Below are positions 1-7,070 of a stretch of DNA of 17,382 nucleotides, piece by piece. The translations under genes were made by a program, and so were the position numbers. Below the pieces are notes generated by a model. The model was not told the origin of the DNA and did not search any database. It saw only the letters and a list, made by a program, of their open reading frames with translations. The first letter of the stretch is position 1. Each line of letters begins with the position of its first letter. This DNA is from CBFGRU01 sp965651255. GTDB taxonomy: Bacteria > Planctomycetota > Phycisphaerae > Phycisphaerales > SM1A02. The stretch covers positions 1 to 17,382 of the forward strand of contig CBFGRU010000033.1 in NCBI GenBank assembly GCA_965651255.1, read 5' to 3'.

Positions 1-178
1 GATGCAGGATATTTTCGGCATGACCGGCTGGCAGCCGGCGTTCGCAAAGCCCCTTGCGGGGGTGGGAGAGGCGATCATCGCCGCCGCCGCCAAGTGGGTG
101 GACCGGGTTCGATTGAACGATCTGGGCGAACATCCGTATCAGATGATGGATGGAGAGACGGAGAAGCTGTCGTCGTGA
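1..178 (+). CDS. panB: C-terminal end of a probable ketopantoate hydroxymethyltransferase (partial, 5' end outside window)
   Basis: The reading frame is open from the window edge and ends at the TGA at 176-178; about 58 residues are visible. The segment around DIFGMTGWQPAFAKPL, followed by a helix with GEAII and AAAKWVDRV and then a HPYQM tail, resembles the C-terminus of PanB proteins, where a conserved 'HD..G.T......FAK' stretch precedes an amphipathic helix and a short Pro/His-containing tail. PanB transfers a hydroxymethyl group from 5,10-methylene-THF to 2-oxoisovalerate in the cytoplasmic pantothenate pathway. The active-site part is not in the window, so the call rests on the C-terminal pattern only. 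No other pantothenate gene follows. A different C-terminal domain cannot be excluded. Confidence 0.55.
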   Translation, partial: MQDIFGMTGWQPAFAKPLAGVGEAIIAAAAKWVDRVRLNDLGEHPYQMMDGETEKLSS

Positions 179-208
179 TGCGTTTCCCGCTGAAGAGGGT
201 TTCGCGAG

Positions 209-226
209 GGCGGGGTCTCCCCCGCC
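209..226 (+). repeat. GC hairpin in the panB-htrA gap
   Basis: GGCGGGG at 209-215 is perfectly complementary to CCCCGCC at 220-226 with a 4-base TCTC loop. It lies 30 bases after the panB-like stop and could slow or end transcription, but no T-run follows, so it is not a standard intrinsic terminator. The rest of the 179-423 gap contains a TTGACC at 309-314 with only a poor -10 partner, and the 10-mer TGACCGGGCG twice (310-319 and 392-401). I see no gene in it. Confidence 0.4.
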
Positions 227-423
227 GCCGCACACCAGAGGAGCGAGGCATCACCAGCAAGTGCGAAGGTTCGAGGATGGATCGGGCGCGGGCGTGTTCG
301 GTCGCCGGTTGACCGGGCGCGAGTCAGTCAGATGTTGCGCAAAGACATGAAACGCGATGTAGACCGAGCGGCTGCGAATTGGGGTTCGCACTGACCGGGC
401 GACGCGGAAGAGGAACCCCTGCG

Positions 424-1863
424 ATGCGGCGAATCACCGAATACGGACCAGCCCTGATTGTTCTGGCAACGGTCGGCCTTGTGCTTCTGCTCGGGCCGCG
501 GCTGGTTCGCGAGCTGGCACACGCGCGAACCCAGGCGCAGATTCACCAGGCAAAGGTGTCGCTGTCGCAGAATCCCATTCTCGATGCAATCAATCAGGCA
601 CACCGTGATATCGCCACCATCGTCGAACCGTCGGTCGTCTATATCTCGACACAGAAGTCCGGCTTCTTCGATCGCTCCGGCGCGCGGGTGCTTTCCTCCG
701 GGTCCGGCTGGGTCTACGACGAACTCGGCCACATCGTCACCAACGATCACGTCATTCGCGATGCCGAGCGCATCGAGGTGCAACTCTACAACGGCCAACT
801 GCTCGATGCGGAGTTCGTCGGCAGCGATCCGGAGACGGATATCGCGGTCATTCGCGTGCCGCCCCGGAATCTGATTCCCGCGCGGCGCGGGGCGGCGCGC
901 GATGTGAAACAGGGGGACACGGTTTTCGCGTTCGGCTCGCCGTTCGACTTCCGCTTCTCGATGTCCGAAGGCATCATCTCCGGCCTCGGGCGCACCGCGG
1001 ATATCGCGATGAATGAAAACTACATTCAGACCGATGCCGCCATCAATCCCGGCAACTCCGGCGGGCCGCTCACCAATGTGCAGGGTGAAGTCATCGGGAT
1101 GAACACCGCCATTGCCACCGCACCGCGCGGCAACGCCGCGAGCGAATCGGTCTTCAGCGGCATCGGGCTGGCCATTCCCATCGACATGATCGATTCGATC
1201 GTCCGCCAGATCATCTCCAACCAGCAGGTCGTCAAGAGCGTGATCGGCATCTACCTGCCCGAGTCCGATGAGCAGAACTCGACGCTGCTGCAGTACCTCG
1301 GTTACATCGGGCGCGGCGTCGTCATTCGCAGCATCTATGCCGACAGCCCCGCCCAGGATGCCGGACTCGAAGGAGGCGATGTCATCACCGCGGTCGATGA
1401 TCAGCCCGTCGAGGGGCTTTCGCAGCTTCGCGCCACCATCTCCAGCAAGGAACCGGGCGATACCGTCCGCGTCACCGTCTGGCGCGCGGGCGAGAACGGC
1501 GGGCACAGTCTCAGCGTTGCCATCTATCTCGCGCGAAGAGATTCACTCTCCACCGCCCAGCACAACCTCGAACTGCAGCTCGACCGCTTGTACGGATTCC
1601 AGCAGATCGCAACCGCCACCACCGAACGCACCACGCAACTCGGCATCGAGTTCCGACAGGGCGTTCTCATCTGGCGCGTGCGCCGCAACTCAAAGATCGA
1701 CGGCTCACTCCCCATCGGAACGATCATCACCGCCGTCAACGGAACGCCCATCATCGATGTCCGCACATTCCTGCTCGTGCTGCAGGAAACGCCCGCGAGC
1801 CAGTTCGTGCTCGATGTCGTCCTGCCCGATGGACGTGAAGAACGGGTCCGGCTGGATCGCTGA
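424..1863 (+). CDS. htrA: Membrane-anchored HtrA/Deg-family serine protease with PDZ domains
   Basis: This 479-residue protein is an S1C (HtrA/DegP-like) protease for quality control of misfolded envelope proteins. The N-terminus is a single hydrophobic anchor (about residues 8-27, rich in V/L) without a clear cleavage site, so the catalytic part should face the periplasm. The trypsin-like triad is visible: His109 in TNDHV, Asp139 in TDIAVIRV and Ser212 in NPGNSGGPL. A PDZ domain follows (about 290-365, with GRGVVIRS, SPAQDAGL and GDVITAVD). A second, diverged PDZ-like segment covers about 395-479 (GVLIWRV, GTIITAVNGTPI). ATG 424 is preferred over the upstream ATG at 379 because AGAGGAA sits about nine bases before it and the anchor starts directly after. 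It stands between unrelated genes. The family call is secure; which Deg subgroup it belongs to is not. Confidence 0.93.
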   Translation: MRRITEYGPALIVLATVGLVLLLGPRLVRELAHARTQAQIHQAKVSLSQNPILDAINQAHRDIATIVEPSVVYISTQKSGFFDRSGARVLSSGSGWVYDELGHIVTNDHVIRDAERIEVQLYNGQLLDAEFVGSDPETDIAVIRVPPRNLIPARRGAARDVKQGDTVFAFGSPFDFRFSMSEGIISGLGRTADIAMNENYIQTDAAINPGNSGGPLTNVQGEVIGMNTAIATAPRGNAASESVFSGIGLAIPIDMIDSIVRQIISNQQVVKSVIGIYLPESDEQNSTLLQYLGYIGRGVVIRSIYADSPAQDAGLEGGDVITAVDDQPVEGLSQLRATISSKEPGDTVRVTVWRAGENGGHSLSVAIYLARRDSLSTAQHNLELQLDRLYGFQQIATATTERTTQLGIEFRQGVLIWRVRRNSKIDGSLPIGTIITAVNGTPIIDVRTFLLVLQETPASQFVLDVVLPDGREERVRLDR

Positions 1864-1900
1864 CTTCACCCATCCTTCGCGCGCGGCCTCACCCGCTCGG

Positions 1901-1930
1901 TTGGCCCATCGGTCTCTCAGCCGGTACCAT
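1901..1930 (+). promoter_or_regulatory. Candidate sigma70-type promoter for the ABC ATPase gene
   Basis: TTGGCC at 1901-1906 and TACCAT at 1925-1930 are separated by 18 bases, and each matches the sigma70 consensus at four of six positions. A start point about seven bases after the -10 would leave a leader of only about eight bases before ATG 1945, which has no Shine-Dalgarno sequence. The 16 bases from 1922 match those before thyA (6245-6260) at 13 positions. Prediction by eye only. Confidence 0.35.
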
Positions 1931-1944
1931 CGCCCCGTACACCC

Positions 1945-2826
1945 ATGACTGTCACTGCCCCCCAATTCGCCGCCACGACCAACGCCGCCCCCGTGCAACC
2001 GCTGCTCCAGGTCATCGACCTGAAAACACATTTCCCCGTGCGCAGCGGGGTGCTGCAGCGCACCACCGGCTACGTCAAGGCGGTGGACGGCGTGAGCTTT
2101 CACATCAACCCGGGAGAGACGCTTGGCCTCGTCGGTGAGTCCGGCTGCGGCAAGACCACCGTCGGGCGAACGATTCTGCGACTGATTCCCTACACCTCCG
2201 GCCGGGCGCTCTACAAGGGGCAGAACATCTTCGACCAGCCGCCGCGTGAGATGCGCCGCCTTCGTCGCGAGATGCAGATCATCTTTCAGGATCCCGGCGG
2301 TTCGCTCAACCCGCGCATGCGCGTCGGCAAGATCATCGGCGAACCGCTGCAGGTGCACGGCCTCGCGCGCGGCGATGAAGTCCGCGAGAAGGTCGAGGAA
2401 CTGCTCATCCGCAGCGGACTCTGGCCCGGCGCGGCCGATCGCTACCCACATGAGTTCTCCGGCGGGCAGCGCCAGCGCATCGGCATCGCCCGCGCGCTTG
2501 CGCTCCAGCCGCAACTCATCATCTGCGATGAACCCACCAGCGCGCTCGATGTCTCCATCCAGTCTCAGATTCTCAATCTGCTTGAAGATCTGCAGGATGA
2601 GTTCGGACTGAGCTACCTCTTCATCTCCCACGACATGGCGGTCATTCACCACATCTGCGATCGCATCGCCGTCATGTACCAGGGCAAGATTGTCGAGGAA
2701 GGGCCGCGCGATGAAATCATCTTCAACCCGCAGCACCCCTACACGAAGGCGCTGCTCTCGGCCGTGCCCGAAGCGAACCCGCGCGTGAAGAAGCAGCGCA
2801 TCAAGTTCGACGGCCTGTCGATGTAA
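1945..2826 (+). CDS. Oligopeptide/dipeptide ABC transporter ATP-binding protein (OppF/DppF type), short C-terminus
   Basis: This 293-residue cytoplasmic ATPase should drive import of peptides or similar solutes together with membrane permeases. It has Walker A GESGCGKT at 64-71, the Q-loop in IIFQDPGGS, the signature FSGGQ at 171-175, Walker B LIICDEP with Asp195 and Glu196, and the switch His in FISHDMAV. The opening LKTHFPVRSG and the C-terminal QHPYTKALLSAVPE (oligo_HPY region) are diagnostic of the OppF/DppF subgroup. It stops right after this region, so the Pro/Cys tail (CxFxxRCP-like) of most family members is missing, and no continuation is readable after the stop. No permease, binding protein or OppD partner is in the window, so it is an orphan here. 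It starts 81 bases after htrA and has no clear Shine-Dalgarno sequence. Confidence 0.9.
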   Translation: MTVTAPQFAATTNAAPVQPLLQVIDLKTHFPVRSGVLQRTTGYVKAVDGVSFHINPGETLGLVGESGCGKTTVGRTILRLIPYTSGRALYKGQNIFDQPPREMRRLRREMQIIFQDPGGSLNPRMRVGKIIGEPLQVHGLARGDEVREKVEELLIRSGLWPGAADRYPHEFSGGQRQRIGIARALALQPQLIICDEPTSALDVSIQSQILNLLEDLQDEFGLSYLFISHDMAVIHHICDRIAVMYQGKIVEEGPRDEIIFNPQHPYTKALLSAVPEANPRVKKQRIKFDGLSM

Positions 2827-2896
2827 CCGGCGATCGAACGGCGCTCTCGCTGCGCGATCTTGCATCGCGTTTCGATTTGTGCACAATCAGACGCTG

Positions 2897-3391
2897 ATGA
2901 TGATGAACGAGCACGATGCCATCCGCTATCGGGTGCGGCTGCCGGACGGGCGCCAGTTCGGCCCCGCTGAAATGCAGCATCTTGAGCAGTGGGCGCGCGA
3001 AGGCCGCCTGCCCACCGATGCCGTTCTCCTGCGCGAAGACCGCGGCGAAGAACAGCCGGTCAGTGACTTCCCGAACCTCAACGCGATTGTCGCCGCGCCG
3101 CCCACCGTGCAGGGGGAGATGATTCGCCCGAAACGCGCCACCTCCGCGCTCATTCCTACCGACAACCCCGCTGCTCTCGGCGGGTACTACACCGGCATCG
3201 CTTCGCTGATCTGTTTCGTCGGCCTTGTTGCAGCCCCGATCGCCATCGTTCTTGGCATCCTCGGCCTGCGCAACGTGCGTCGCGACCCCGAAGTCAAGGG
3301 CAAGGCGCACGCGATCATCGCGATCGTGCTCGGCTCGTTCACGCTGCTCGTCAACCTTGCGTTCATCATCGCCCGCTTCATGGCCTGGTGA
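2897..3391 (+). CDS. Small membrane protein with N-terminal GYF_2-like and C-terminal DUF4190-like domains
   Basis: The 164-residue product begins with a soluble segment of about 55 residues of GYF_2 (DUF4339) character: YRVRLPDGRQFGPAEM, then helix and REGRLPTDAVLL, the usual 'G..GP......' and 'G.i..d.lv' pattern. A linker leads to two membrane helices (about 99-123 and 137-160) around a short charged loop, RNVRRDPEVKGKAHA, as in DUF4190 proteins: a Gly/Ala-rich first helix ending in LGILGLRNV, then a loop with KG.A.A. Function is unknown; GYF-like domains usually bind proline-rich peptides, so a membrane-associated adaptor role is only a guess. The start is uncertain: GTG 2879, ATG 2897, 2900 and 2903 are all in frame and none has a good ribosome-binding site. 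CACAAT at 2882-2887 could be a -10 for a near-leaderless message. Confidence 0.75.
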   Translation: MMMNEHDAIRYRVRLPDGRQFGPAEMQHLEQWAREGRLPTDAVLLREDRGEEQPVSDFPNLNAIVAAPPTVQGEMIRPKRATSALIPTDNPAALGGYYTGIASLICFVGLVAAPIAIVLGILGLRNVRRDPEVKGKAHAIIAIVLGSFTLLVNLAFIIARFMAW

Positions 3392-3416
3392 GCTGGGCGC
3401 GGCAGACAGCGATCCA

Positions 3417-3445
3417 TTGATCCAATCTCGCGCCGGAGTTATTCT
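3417..3445 (+). promoter_or_regulatory. Candidate promoter for the secreted helical protein gene
   Basis: TTGATC at 3417-3422 and TATTCT at 3440-3445 are spaced by 17 bases, each with four of six consensus positions. The expected start near 3452 gives a leader of about 39 bases that includes a GGAG about eight bases before ATG 3491. Visual prediction only. Confidence 0.4.
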
Positions 3446-3490
3446 TCACCGAGTAACGGGTCTATGCGCTTGAGACGTGGAGATAACGCC

Positions 3491-4843
3491 ATGCGATGCA
3501 TCGACGGTTTCTTTCGGGGTCATCTGTTCATTGTGATCATGCTGCTCATCGCGAGCGCTGGCACCGCAAATGCCCAGGAGCCGCGGGGCAGGCCGGGTGT
3601 GGTAGAGGTCCGCATTCAGGCGCCGATGTTCCGCGATCTGCTGGATCGGCTGGAGCTTGCGGGCGATGTCCGGGTGATCGCGACCGAGCGGTTCGATGAG
3701 TACGCCGCGGCGATGAATCAGCTCGAAGCCGAGGCCGGTGAGCGGCTGTCGCGCGTGATGCGGGAGATTCAGCAAGTGCGCCAGGCCGGTGATGGCGCTG
3801 ATGGTGATCAGGCCGCCCGGCTGGTGCAGGAGGTCATGTCGACCACCCGGGGAACGCGCGCGGAGTCGGATCGCCTGCGCGAAGCGCTGCTTGCGGATGT
3901 TGCGGCGCTCCTGAATGATCCGCAGGCCGACCGCTGGCCCGCAGCGCTGCGGGCGCTTCATCGCGAGGTGTATCTGAACATGACCGCGGGAGTCGATTCG
4001 CCGAATGCGCGGCTGGACCTGGGCATTCATCGTGATGTCTTTGAGCTGATGGATGTCGCCTCCGGCGTTCGTGAAGATCGCAGGAGTCCGGAGGAAGAGA
4101 CGGAACTGGCTGCGATCTTCGGCGATGTGAACGACTCGCCGTATGAGATTCTTCTGAACGATGAGGCGTTGCGCGATCTGCGGGAAGTTGCGCGGGAACA
4201 ACGCGAGGCGCTGGAGATCGAGCTGGATGGATTGATCCGTCGCAACGCCTATCCCGGCCGGGATCTTCATCAGCAACTCCGCGAACACTCGATGCGCGGC
4301 GACATCGATCGGGTGCGACCGCTGCACGATCGCTCGACCGCGCAGTGGGAAGAAACGCATCGACTGCTGGAGCGGAGTGCCAGAGCCGCCGCGGACCTCA
4401 TTGAACAGGCGTGCGGCCCGGAAGCACGCCACGCCTGGGAAATGCGCGTGCAGGCCGCGTTCTACCCCGAGACGTACCGACCGACCTCGGCGGAACGCCT
4501 GTTCGAGTGGGCGATGAACCTGGATGAACTGGATGAAGGAACGAAACAGCGCATCGGGCAACTGTTCGCAGTCCACCGAACGGAGCAGCACCTCATTCGG
4601 AAGGAAGGCGAACGGCTCGCACGGGAGATCAGGATGAACGTTTCTCCCCGCCTTCGCAACATGACACCGGACAACGAGCTGATGCAGGCGCAGGCACAAC
4701 ACCTTGAGCGGTGGAAGGCGATTGTCGAACGGGATCGCGATGCCCTTCGCAGCGCGTTGCCCGCTGCGTTTCATCCCCGGTTCGACCGCCGACTGTTGGA
4801 GGTTCGACGCGAAGGCCACGCCGGCAATCCACTGCGATTCTGA
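3491..4843 (+). CDS. Secreted, largely alpha-helical protein of unknown function
   Basis: I do not recognise a family. The 450-residue product starts with a Sec signal peptide: a basic N-terminus, a hydrophobic core HLFIVIMLLIASA and the cleavage motif ANA before Gln29. ATG 3491 is preferred over 3464 because GGAG lies about eight bases upstream. The mature part is charged and Glu/Arg/Leu-rich, with almost no Cys and few Gly, which predicts mostly helices and probable coiled coils. Two segments look alike: one near residues 56-90 (ERFDEYAAAMNQLEAEAGERL) and one near the C-terminus (QRIGQLFAVHR, then EGERLAREI). The layout is a short hydrophobic start, an acidic turn, then a long helix, recalling the LTxxQ-type repeats of Spy/CpxP-like periplasmic proteins; this is an inference from pattern. 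A longer antisense frame covers the gene but has no signal or family features. Confidence 0.75.
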   Translation: MRCIDGFFRGHLFIVIMLLIASAGTANAQEPRGRPGVVEVRIQAPMFRDLLDRLELAGDVRVIATERFDEYAAAMNQLEAEAGERLSRVMREIQQVRQAGDGADGDQAARLVQEVMSTTRGTRAESDRLREALLADVAALLNDPQADRWPAALRALHREVYLNMTAGVDSPNARLDLGIHRDVFELMDVASGVREDRRSPEEETELAAIFGDVNDSPYEILLNDEALRDLREVAREQREALEIELDGLIRRNAYPGRDLHQQLREHSMRGDIDRVRPLHDRSTAQWEETHRLLERSARAAADLIEQACGPEARHAWEMRVQAAFYPETYRPTSAERLFEWAMNLDELDEGTKQRIGQLFAVHRTEQHLIRKEGERLAREIRMNVSPRLRNMTPDNELMQAQAQHLERWKAIVERDRDALRSALPAAFHPRFDRRLLEVRREGHAGNPLRF

Positions 4844-4900
4844 ACGGCCCGCATGGATGAAAAGGCAGGCCGGACGTCGCCTGGAGGTTGAAGTGGCCAT

Positions 4901-4958
4901 TGGTAAAGACCGCTTTACTAACGATCCGGTTGATTAAGCAAACGACGTTTGGTTTAAT
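4901..4958 (+). promoter_or_regulatory. fic promoter with two operator-like palindromes
   Basis: TTGATT at 4930-4935 and TTTAAT at 4953-4958 are separated by exactly 17 bases, the best sigma70-like pair in the window. The spacer holds a 19-base pseudo-palindrome at 4936-4954: CAAACG, one central base, CGTTTG, with matching AA/TT outer bases. A second inverted repeat, GTAAAG-ACCG-CTTTAC (4903-4918, extendable to 4901-4920), lies ten bases before the -35. The stretch is much more AT-rich than its surroundings. A repressor on the spacer palindrome would block RNA polymerase directly; the winged-helix end of the Fic protein is a possible candidate, which is inference. Confidence 0.6.
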
Positions 4959-4970
4959 TAGCGAACCGCT

Positions 4971-6158
4971 ATGTGCCCTTCACGTGCCCCCCAACACCGC
5001 TCGAACGAACCCCGGGCGAGCGGAACGCATCGCACTCAACCAGGTGGTTATCGGGCGTTCTTGCCCGCACCGCTACCACCGTCTCCGCCGGTAGACCTTG
5101 GGGCCGTTGCCACAGAACTTGCCGCCGCAAGTGAAGCCATCGGTCGTCTCGATGGGCTCGGTGAACTGGTTCCGAATCCGGCGCTCTTCATTTCAATGTA
5201 CAGCCGAAAGGAAGCGGTACTCAGTTCGCGTATCGAAGGAACGCAGGCGAGTCTGACTGACCTGTTCGACGACGAAGCGGGAGTCGAACTCGATTCTCCA
5301 CAGTTGCAGGAGGATGTGCGCGAGATCCGGAACTACGTTCGATCGCTTGAAACCGGATTGAAGGCACTCGAACGGCTTCCGCTCAGTCTTCGCCTCATCA
5401 AGCAGGTGCATGCGGTTCTCCTTGATGGAGTGCGCGGACAAGATCGAACCCCGGGCGAATTCAGACGAACTCAGAATTGGATTGGTTCACCCGGCGCCAC
5501 GCTGCAGAACGCCACATTCGTTCCGCCACCCGCGGGGGAGTTGCCTGATTGTCTCAGTGCGCTCGAACAGTTCATCGTGAAGGACCGAACCTTTCCGCCG
5601 CTGATTCGCGCGGGGCTCGCTCATGTCCAATTCGAGATGATCCATCCGTTTCTCGACGGCAACGGTCGACTTGGCCGCTTGCTGATCACGTTCATCCTCT
5701 GTCATGCGGGCACTATGCGGCGGCCTCTGCTCTATCTCTCCGACTACTTCACCCGCCACAAGCAGGAGTACTACGACTGGCTGATGCGCGTGCGCGAGGC
5801 CGGTGACTGGGAGGGGTGGTTGCGGTTCTACCTGGTCGGTGTCCAAGAGGTAGCCACCGAGGCGATCCACACCGCTCGAATTGTGCTTGAACTTCTCGCG
5901 TCCCATCGAACTCTTGTCCAGGAGCGGTTTCCGAACAAGCCAAACCTGCCGCGGCTGCTTGACGATCTGACCTTTCAGCCGACGGTCAATGTTCGCCGGG
6001 TCGCCGATCGGATGGGTGTCAGCATGCCTACCGCCAACGTACTCGTTCATGATCTCGTGACGATCGGCCTGTTGCGCGAGATCACCGGTCGAGAGCGTAA
6101 TCGCGTTTTCAGGTACGAGTCCTATCTTGATGCGATTGCTCACACACCGCGCGCATGA
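4971..6158 (+). CDS. Class II Fic-domain protein (probable self-inhibited protein adenylyltransferase) with C-terminal winged helix
   Basis: The 395-residue protein has three visible parts. The N-terminal Fic_N region (about 30-130) includes YRAFLPAPLPP and carries the inhibitory helix motif SSRIEG (85-90, [S/T]xxxE[G/N]), whose Glu89 should block productive ATP binding. The Fic core holds the catalytic motif HPFLDGNGRLGR at 225-236 with His225. The C-terminal 90 residues, with VRRVADRMGVSMPTANVLVHDL, look like a winged helix-turn-helix. Fic enzymes with an intact motif usually transfer AMP from ATP to a hydroxyl side chain of a target protein. Having its own inhibitory helix, it needs no separate antitoxin, and none is seen. 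ATG 4971 fits the usual family N-terminus and lies about six bases after the predicted transcription start. Target unknown. Confidence 0.92.
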   Translation: MCPSRAPQHRSNEPRASGTHRTQPGGYRAFLPAPLPPSPPVDLGAVATELAAASEAIGRLDGLGELVPNPALFISMYSRKEAVLSSRIEGTQASLTDLFDDEAGVELDSPQLQEDVREIRNYVRSLETGLKALERLPLSLRLIKQVHAVLLDGVRGQDRTPGEFRRTQNWIGSPGATLQNATFVPPPAGELPDCLSALEQFIVKDRTFPPLIRAGLAHVQFEMIHPFLDGNGRLGRLLITFILCHAGTMRRPLLYLSDYFTRHKQEYYDWLMRVREAGDWEGWLRFYLVGVQEVATEAIHTARIVLELLASHRTLVQERFPNKPNLPRLLDDLTFQPTVNVRRVADRMGVSMPTANVLVHDLVTIGLLREITGRERNRVFRYESYLDAIAHTPRA

Positions 6159-6222
6159 CGGCCCGGCATGTGGGTGGGCTCGGTGCGGACTCCTCACGCG
6201 GACTCGATGAGTTATTCACACC

Positions 6223-6253
6223 TTCAACGCGCGCGATTCACGCGCGGTATCAT
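6223..6253 (+). promoter_or_regulatory. Candidate thyA promoter with CG-rich inverted repeat in the spacer
   Basis: TATCAT at 6248-6253 matches the -10 consensus at five of six positions. The best -35-like hexamer is the weak TTCAAC at 6223-6228, 19 bases upstream. Between them is CGCGCG-ATTCA-CGCGCG (6230-6246). A start about seven bases after the -10 would be near 6260, only three bases before ATG 6263, so the message would be essentially leaderless; no Shine-Dalgarno sequence is present. Confidence 0.35.
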
Positions 6254-6262
6254 CACACCGAC

Positions 6263-7057
6263 ATGCGCCAGTATCTCGACCTCATGCAGCGGATTCTTGA
6301 TGAAGGTGTGGACAAAAGTGACCGCACCGGAACCGGCACGCGCAGCGTCTTCGGCCATCAGATGCGGTTCGACCTGCGCGAGGGGTTTCCCCTCATCACC
6401 ACCAAGAAGCTTCACCTGCGATCGATCATTCACGAGCTGCTGTGGTTCCTGCGCGGCGAAACCAATGTCGCATCACTGCATGAGCACGGCGTCACGATCT
6501 GGGATGAATGGGCTGATGAACACGGCAACCTCGGCCCGATCTACGGCTACCAGTGGCGATCGTGGCCGACCCCCGACGGGCGCTCGATCGACCAGATTCG
6601 CTGGCTGCTGGATGAGATCGAACGCAACCCCGATTCACGACGATTGATCGTGAGCGCGTGGAACGTCGCGCAGATCGAAGAGATGGCGCTTCCCCCCTGC
6701 CACACGCTTTTTCAGTTCTATGTCGCGGGCGGCCGGCTCAGTTGTCAACTCTACCAACGGTCGGCTGATGTCTTTCTCGGCGTGCCCTTCAACATCGCCA
6801 GCTACGCGCTGTTGACGATGATGGTCGCGCACGTCAGCGGCTACGAGCCGGGTGAGTTCATCCATACCTTCGGCGATGCGCATCTGTACACGAATCATTT
6901 CGACCAGGCGCGCGAGCAACTTACCCGGCCCCCGAAGCCGCGGCCGACGATGCGATTGAATCCGAAAGTGAAGTCGCTTTTTGACTTTACGTTTGATGAT
7001 TTTGCGCTCGAGAACTATGCGCCGCATCCGCACATCAAGGCCGCCGTCGCGGTGTGA
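6263..7057 (+). CDS. thyA: Thymidylate synthase ThyA
   Basis: The product converts dUMP to dTMP with 5,10-methylene-THF as methyl donor and reductant, in the cytoplasm. From ATG 6263 it is 264 residues, the same length as E. coli ThyA, and the nucleophile Cys falls at position 146 in LPPCHTLFQFYV, again as in E. coli. Other family landmarks are the start MRQYLDLMQRILDEG, DRTGTGTRSVFGHQMRFDL (phosphate-binding Arg), the TTKKLHLRSIIHELLWFL helix, CQLYQRSADVFLGVPFNI and HTFGDAHLYTNH. The longer frame from 6155 is rejected because the extra 36 residues match nothing in the family. It follows fic by 104 bases and converges with der, the two stops being only 13 bases apart. Confidence 0.97.
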   Translation: MRQYLDLMQRILDEGVDKSDRTGTGTRSVFGHQMRFDLREGFPLITTKKLHLRSIIHELLWFLRGETNVASLHEHGVTIWDEWADEHGNLGPIYGYQWRSWPTPDGRSIDQIRWLLDEIERNPDSRRLIVSAWNVAQIEEMALPPCHTLFQFYVAGGRLSCQLYQRSADVFLGVPFNIASYALLTMMVAHVSGYEPGEFIHTFGDAHLYTNHFDQAREQLTRPPKPRPTMRLNPKVKSLFDFTFDDFALENYAPHPHIKAAVAV

Positions 7058-7070
7058 CACGGCGCCCGGT

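Noticed and set aside
209..226. Hairpin after the panB-like gene as an intrinsic terminator
   Set aside because: No T-run follows on either strand; kept only as a hairpin.
328..1506. 392-residue minus-strand frame antisense to htrA
   Set aside because: It mirrors a well-supported protease with a full catalytic triad. It has no family motif and the His/Asp/Arg-rich look of antisense frames in GC-rich DNA.
1705..2886. 393-residue minus-strand frame opposite the ABC ATPase
   Set aside because: The plus strand has all ABC motifs. The antisense frame crosses two genes and has no recognisable domain.
3446..4900. 484-residue minus-strand frame, longer than the plus-strand gene it covers
   Set aside because: The plus-strand frame has a signal peptide, an upstream GGAG and G/C-rich third positions. 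The minus frame has a His/Arg/Gln-rich antisense composition and no motif.
4888..5094. Small plus-strand frame overlapping the fic start, considered as a FicA-type antitoxin
   Set aside because: It runs through the promoter and the fic N-terminus, lacks the inhibitory motif, and the Fic protein already contains its own inhibitory helix.
6155..6262. Longer thyA start with an ATGA overlap to the fic stop
   Set aside because: The 36 extra residues match nothing, and the shorter form reproduces the 264-residue length and Cys146 numbering of E. coli ThyA.
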